Below, piece after piece: positions 6,112 through 8,158 of a stretch of DNA of 8,158 bases (positions within the stretch are counted from its first letter, which is position 1; each line of letters begins with the position of its first letter). The DNA lies in contig JAQTMA010000184.1 in NCBI GenBank assembly GCA_028714615.1, positions 1 through 8,158 on the forward strand. The letters are read 5' to 3'. The stretch is from Anaerolineaceae bacterium. Lineage in GTDB: Bacteria > Chloroflexota > Anaerolineae > Anaerolineales > Anaerolineaceae. The notes below the pieces were generated by a model. The model saw only the letters and a list, made by a program, of their open reading frames with translations, was not told the DNA's origin and ran no database searches. A program made the position numbers and the translations under genes.

Positions 6112-6687
6112 ATGGATACAGGACAAGTGTCCCCGGTTCGGGAGAAAATATTGACGGAAGCATCCCGCCTTTTTGCTGCACGAGGTGTGGAAAGGGTATC
6201 GATGCGTGAGATTGCGGCTGAAGTTGGCCTTTCCAAACCCGGGTTATACTACTATTTTGAGGACAAAGAGACCCTGGTTCTATCTATTCTGGTGCAAAAC
6301 CTGGAATACGTCGCCGCCCTGGTTGAACGTGCGGTTGAGGTTGCCCCTGATGCACGTTTCCGGCTGGCACACATTACCCGTGGCTTTTTTGCGATGGCTC
6401 CTGAACAGCGCGAGATGATCCAGTTGGCGAGCCGGCATTTCCCAACCCTCAGTCTTCCAGCTCGCAAAGCATTTGATCGCATCTACCAGCAGAACTTTAT
6501 CTTGAAGATCCAGGCCATTCTTTCTGAAGGGATGCGGCGCGATGAATTGCGCGAGGTGGACCCGCTCCTGGCGACCTGGGCTTTCTTGGGAATGCTTTAC
6601 CCCTTTTTTTCATCCACCGGCAAAGGGAAAGCTGACCCAACCGAAGAGCTGCTTACCCTGTTTATGGATGGTATGAAGAAAGGATGA
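6112..6687 (+). CDS. TetR/AcrR-family transcriptional repressor
   Basis: At 191 residues this is typical TetR length. The N-terminal DNA-binding domain (about 8-55) has the standard pattern REKILTEASRLFAARG, then the helix-turn-helix VSMREIAAEVGLSKPGLYYYF (29-49), with YYYF forming the start of the helix that contacts DNA phosphates, followed by the DKETL segment. The C-terminal ligand-binding and dimerisation domain (56-191) is mostly helical and diverges, as is usual, so the inducer is unknown. The gene is downstream of the exporter on the same strand. The operon promoter carries a perfect palindrome suitable for a TetR dimer, so it most likely represses both the exporter and itself and is released by an exported compound. 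Confidence 0.93.
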   Translation: MDTGQVSPVREKILTEASRLFAARGVERVSMREIAAEVGLSKPGLYYYFEDKETLVLSILVQNLEYVAALVERAVEVAPDARFRLAHITRGFFAMAPEQREMIQLASRHFPTLSLPARKAFDRIYQQNFILKIQAILSEGMRRDELREVDPLLATWAFLGMLYPFFSSTGKGKADPTEELLTLFMDGMKKG

Positions 6688-6696
6688 CCCTGGTTA

Positions 6697-7407
6697 ATGG
6701 TATCGGATTTGGGTGAAGGGACCACTGAGATTCAGATAAATGATATAAACAGGCGCATCATCGCGTGCCAACGTTGCCCTCGCCTGGTGGCGTATCTGGC
6801 AGAGTTAGGCCGGTCGAAGAAACATGCTTACCGGGATTGGAAATACTGGAGCAGGCCTGTCCCAGGGTTTGGAGACCCACACGCTCGCTTGTTGATCTTG
6901 GGACTGGCGCCTGGAGCGCATGGTTCCAACCGCACAGGACGCATGTTTACCGGGGACGATTCGGGCAGCTTCCTTTTCCGGGCCTTGTATAAAGCCGGGT
7001 TTGCAAATCAGCCCACTGCTCTGCAGCCCCAGGATGGCCTCCAATTAACAGACGTCTATATCACAGCCGTTTGCCGCTGTGCGCCGCCCGACAATAAGCC
7101 CACCCGAAGCGAACAGGAGAATTGCCGGTCATTCCTGGTCGAAGAGCTGGCCTGCCTCTCCAATATTCAGGGGATTGTGTTGTTAGGCCGGATCGCGATG
7201 GATGGACTGTCCACGTTATACCGGAGCCAGGGCTATGCCATCTCGAAGATGGAGTTTTCTCATGGTAGGGTCCAGTATCCGGGAAAGGGCTTGCCCTGGT
7301 GCATCACCTCCTATCACCCCAGCCGGCAAAACACCAACACCGGCCGCCTGACGGAGGCAATGTTCGACACGGTTTGGAGCCTGGCCCGCTCGATGCTGGT
7401 CTCCTAG
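6697..7407 (+). CDS. udgB: Family 5 uracil-DNA glycosylase (UdgB type), Fe-S enzyme
   Basis: This 236-residue enzyme should remove uracil, and probably other deaminated bases, from DNA to start base-excision repair. Motif 1 is GLAPGAHGSNRTGRMFTGD (69-87), characteristic of family 5; Ala74 occupies the place where other families have a catalytic Asp or Asn. The HPS motif with His207 (YHPSRQNTNTGR, 206-217) is the DNA-intercalating, catalytic C-terminal motif. Four cysteines fit the [4Fe-4S] cluster: Cys24 and Cys27 (CQRC), Cys128 (CRCAPP) and Cys143, with 14 residues between the last two; Cys126 is an alternative ligand. The start ATG at 6697 is 9 bases after the TetR stop. Its ribosome binding site is weak (AAAGGA, 12 bases away), so translation may depend on coupling to the upstream gene. 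A link to the exporter operon in function is not evident. Confidence 0.93.
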   Translation: MVSDLGEGTTEIQINDINRRIIACQRCPRLVAYLAELGRSKKHAYRDWKYWSRPVPGFGDPHARLLILGLAPGAHGSNRTGRMFTGDDSGSFLFRALYKAGFANQPTALQPQDGLQLTDVYITAVCRCAPPDNKPTRSEQENCRSFLVEELACLSNIQGIVLLGRIAMDGLSTLYRSQGYAISKMEFSHGRVQYPGKGLPWCITSYHPSRQNTNTGRLTEAMFDTVWSLARSMLVS

Positions 7408-7454
7408 CCCCAATTGTGTGAATTGGGGAGAACCCGCCCGTTCCGGTTCTCCCC
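7408..7454 (+). terminator. Two overlapping, mutually exclusive hairpins after the glycosylase gene
   Basis: Hairpin 1 begins right after the TAG stop: CCCCAATT (7408-7415), loop GTGTG, AATTGGGG (7421-7428), a perfect 8-bp stem. Hairpin 2 uses the same GGGG: GGGGAGAACC (7425-7434), a 10-base loop, GGTTCTCCCC (7445-7454), a perfect 10-bp stem. Both cannot form at once. No strong T run follows, only AGTCGTTCTCCTT. The site lies between convergent genes (udgB and the 71-residue gene), so a bidirectional end-of-transcript signal is the likely role. Confidence 0.5.
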
Positions 7455-7532
7455 AGTCGTTCTCCTTGCTAAATCCCATTTATTCTACGGTCCATTCTCG
7501 CTCCTGAGTGCATCCATCAGTGGGCGAGGCCG
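7455..7532. other. Short convergent spacer
   Basis: This links the hairpins after udgB to the end of the minus-strand 71-residue gene. No open frame with a ribosome binding site and no convincing stem-loop was seen. Confidence 0.4.
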
Positions 7533-7748
7533 TTAATTCGCGCAGACTGCTTTCATTCTGTTTGCTCGGACAATCTGCTCCATCGCTTCGATGTCCAATA
7601 CCAGTGTGTAGATTCCCTCCCCTCGGATGAATACCCGTTCGTCGAGCTTGATTGAGCTTGAGGGCAGGTTTGTTGCGGGGATCACCTGTAATGAATTCAA
7701 ATACTCCAAGAGATCCTTTAAGGTCATTCTGCATTTTTGTTTTCCCAT
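7533..7748 (-). CDS. Small conserved-looking protein of unknown function (71 residues)
   Basis: On the minus strand a very strong ribosome binding site AGGAGG (7760-7755) lies 6 bases before the ATG at 7748, which makes this small gene credible. The protein begins MGKQKCRMTLKDLLEYLNSL, continues with a P-rich turn and a segment LPSSSIKLDERVFIRGEG, then a beta-like IYTLVLDIEAMEQIVR stretch. It has no membrane helix, signal peptide or known motif that I recognise. It looks like a compact alpha/beta protein with an N-terminal helix and a C-terminal helix. The overlapping longer frame at 7480-7833 lacks such a signal and has low-complexity, shadow-like composition. The gene follows another minus-strand gene by 177 bases and has no obvious promoter of its own. 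Confidence 0.72.
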   Translation of the reverse strand: MGKQKCRMTLKDLLEYLNSLQVIPATNLPSSSIKLDERVFIRGEGIYTLVLDIEAMEQIVRANRMKAVCAN

Positions 7749-7754
7749 CTTCTC

Positions 7755-7760
7755 CCTCCT
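7755..7760 (-). promoter_or_regulatory. Ribosome binding site of the 71-residue gene
   Basis: AGGAGG on the minus strand, 6 bases from the ATG, is a near-perfect match to the 16S anti-SD sequence. It is the main reason for accepting this frame over its overlapping rivals. Confidence 0.8.
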
Positions 7761-7846
7761 GAGCGATCGCTATGATGTTTCCCCAACGTGTTCGTGGGCT
7801 AGTCTCCCCCCCTTGCCCGGGCGCCTTGATCAACCTTGAAGATCCC

Positions 7847-7877
7847 GAGAGGGTGGTTGTTGCCAGCCAGCCCTCTC
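7847..7877. repeat. Inverted repeat GAGAGGG / CCCTCTC
   Basis: GAGAGGG (7847-7853) and CCCTCTC (7871-7877) form a perfect 7-bp stem with a 17-base loop that could pair internally (TGG/CCA). On the minus strand it follows the partial gene and the hairpin at 7888-7919, so it may be a second part of a transcript-end signal. No T run follows it. Confidence 0.35.
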
Positions 7878-7887
7878 AGACCAGGGC

Positions 7888-7919
7888 CGTCTCAAGGCCG
7901 GGGTAACCGGCAGGAGACG
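7888..7919 (-). terminator. Hairpin just after the partial minus-strand gene
   Basis: On the minus strand this begins 6 bases after the TAA stop of the rightmost gene. The outer stem CGTCTC/GAGACG encloses an inner stem GCCGG/CCGGC with a 5-base loop. The position suggests a terminator or an mRNA 3' stabiliser, though the following sequence is not T-rich. Confidence 0.45.
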
Positions 7920-7925
7920 TACGGG

Positions 7926-8158
7926 TTAAGCAACGTTATCTCTGGCACTCTGCCAGGCATGGTAGACAGCATCCTTAAATTGGTCCCAGGTGCCTGGATG
8001 GCGTTCATCCCAATCAGTGCGCGCTTCGGCCTCGATGAATGTCCAATCGCTACGCTTGTAGCGCTCATTATTGGCCAGATCATAGCCATACTGGTAAGCC
8101 GGGAGGTAATCGTCGAAGGTATAACCGCGTTGAGCGTAGAAATTGGCGTAGTGGTTTT
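7926..8158 (-). CDS. Partial protein, C-terminal 76 residues with aromatic Trp-rich tail (stress-protein-like)
   Basis: The gene enters from the right edge on the minus strand and stops with TAA at 7928-7926. The first two bases at the edge belong to a split codon. The visible tail contains FDDYLPAYQYGYDLA (14-28), ERYKRSDWTFIEAEAR (31-46), DWDERHPGTWDQFKDAV (48-64) and a final YHAWQSAR. This Y/W-rich layout, with DW..RHPGTW..FKDAV..AW, is, from memory, a recurring C-terminal module of small bacterial proteins linked to general stress responses, for example alongside YsnF/AvaK or CsbD-like sequences. Its biochemical role is not known to me. The N-terminal part, and so the full domain makeup, lies outside the window. 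The 71-residue gene follows it on the same strand. Confidence 0.8.
   Translation of the reverse strand, partial: NHYANFYAQRGYTFDDYLPAYQYGYDLANNERYKRSDWTFIEAEARTDWDERHPGTWDQFKDAVYHAWQSARDNVA

Noticed and set aside
7763..7770. GCGATCGC palindrome
   Set aside because: A single copy of an 8-base palindrome found at random or as a methylation-type site; nothing links it to the adjacent gene.
7480..7833. 117-residue minus-strand open frame overlapping the 71-residue gene
   Set aside because: It lacks a convincing ribosome binding site, and its composition is shadow-like. The 71-residue frame has AGGAGG at ideal spacing.

Overview
The window (moderate GC, dense coding, short intergenic gaps) looks like chromosomal DNA from a Chloroflexota bacterium, most likely Anaerolineae. 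This is inferred from the style of the proteins (a multidomain GAF/PAS kinase opening with RQRDYLLEIARAL, an archaeal-like class III aminotransferase, a family-5 uracil-DNA glycosylase) and from repeated extended -10 promoters reading TGCTATAAT. No 16S gene or other taxonomic marker is present, so the assignment is tentative.

Layout. Positions 1-126 (minus) hold the first 42 residues of a membrane-anchored protein resembling YvcK/CofD-like proteins. Divergent from it is a ROK-family sugar kinase (443-1393, plus). The 316-base divergent spacer carries one promoter per direction, each placed so that the transcript would start at or within a few bases of the ATG, plus an imperfect inverted repeat. 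Next, a promoter with a roughly 120-base structured leader precedes a class III PLP aminotransferase (1573-2892). A soluble GAF-PAS-HisKA-HATPase sensor kinase (2899-4452) follows after only 6 bases and is probably co-transcribed. A second palindromic repeat-like element (4476-4531) separates this unit from the next.

The clearest regulatory unit is 4592-6687. A strong promoter has a perfect 14-bp palindrome (ACCGACCGGTCGGT) just downstream of its predicted start site, followed by a 14-TM MFS drug-type exporter and a TetR-family repressor 24 bases further on. It reads as a self-regulated efflux operon in which the repressor binds the palindrome and an unknown ligand releases it. A family-5 uracil-DNA glycosylase (6697-7407) follows the repressor by 9 bases and may be transcribed with it.

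The right end is on the minus strand: a 71-residue protein of unknown function with a near-consensus ribosome binding site (7533-7748), and the C-terminus of a longer protein (7926-8158) with an aromatic, Trp-rich tail of the kind seen in small stress-associated bacterial proteins. Hairpins lie after both the glycosylase gene and the partial gene.

The genes belong to ordinary families. No phage, transposase, CRISPR, tRNA or rRNA was seen, and no clear new multi-gene system. The interest is mostly in regulatory and non-coding structure.
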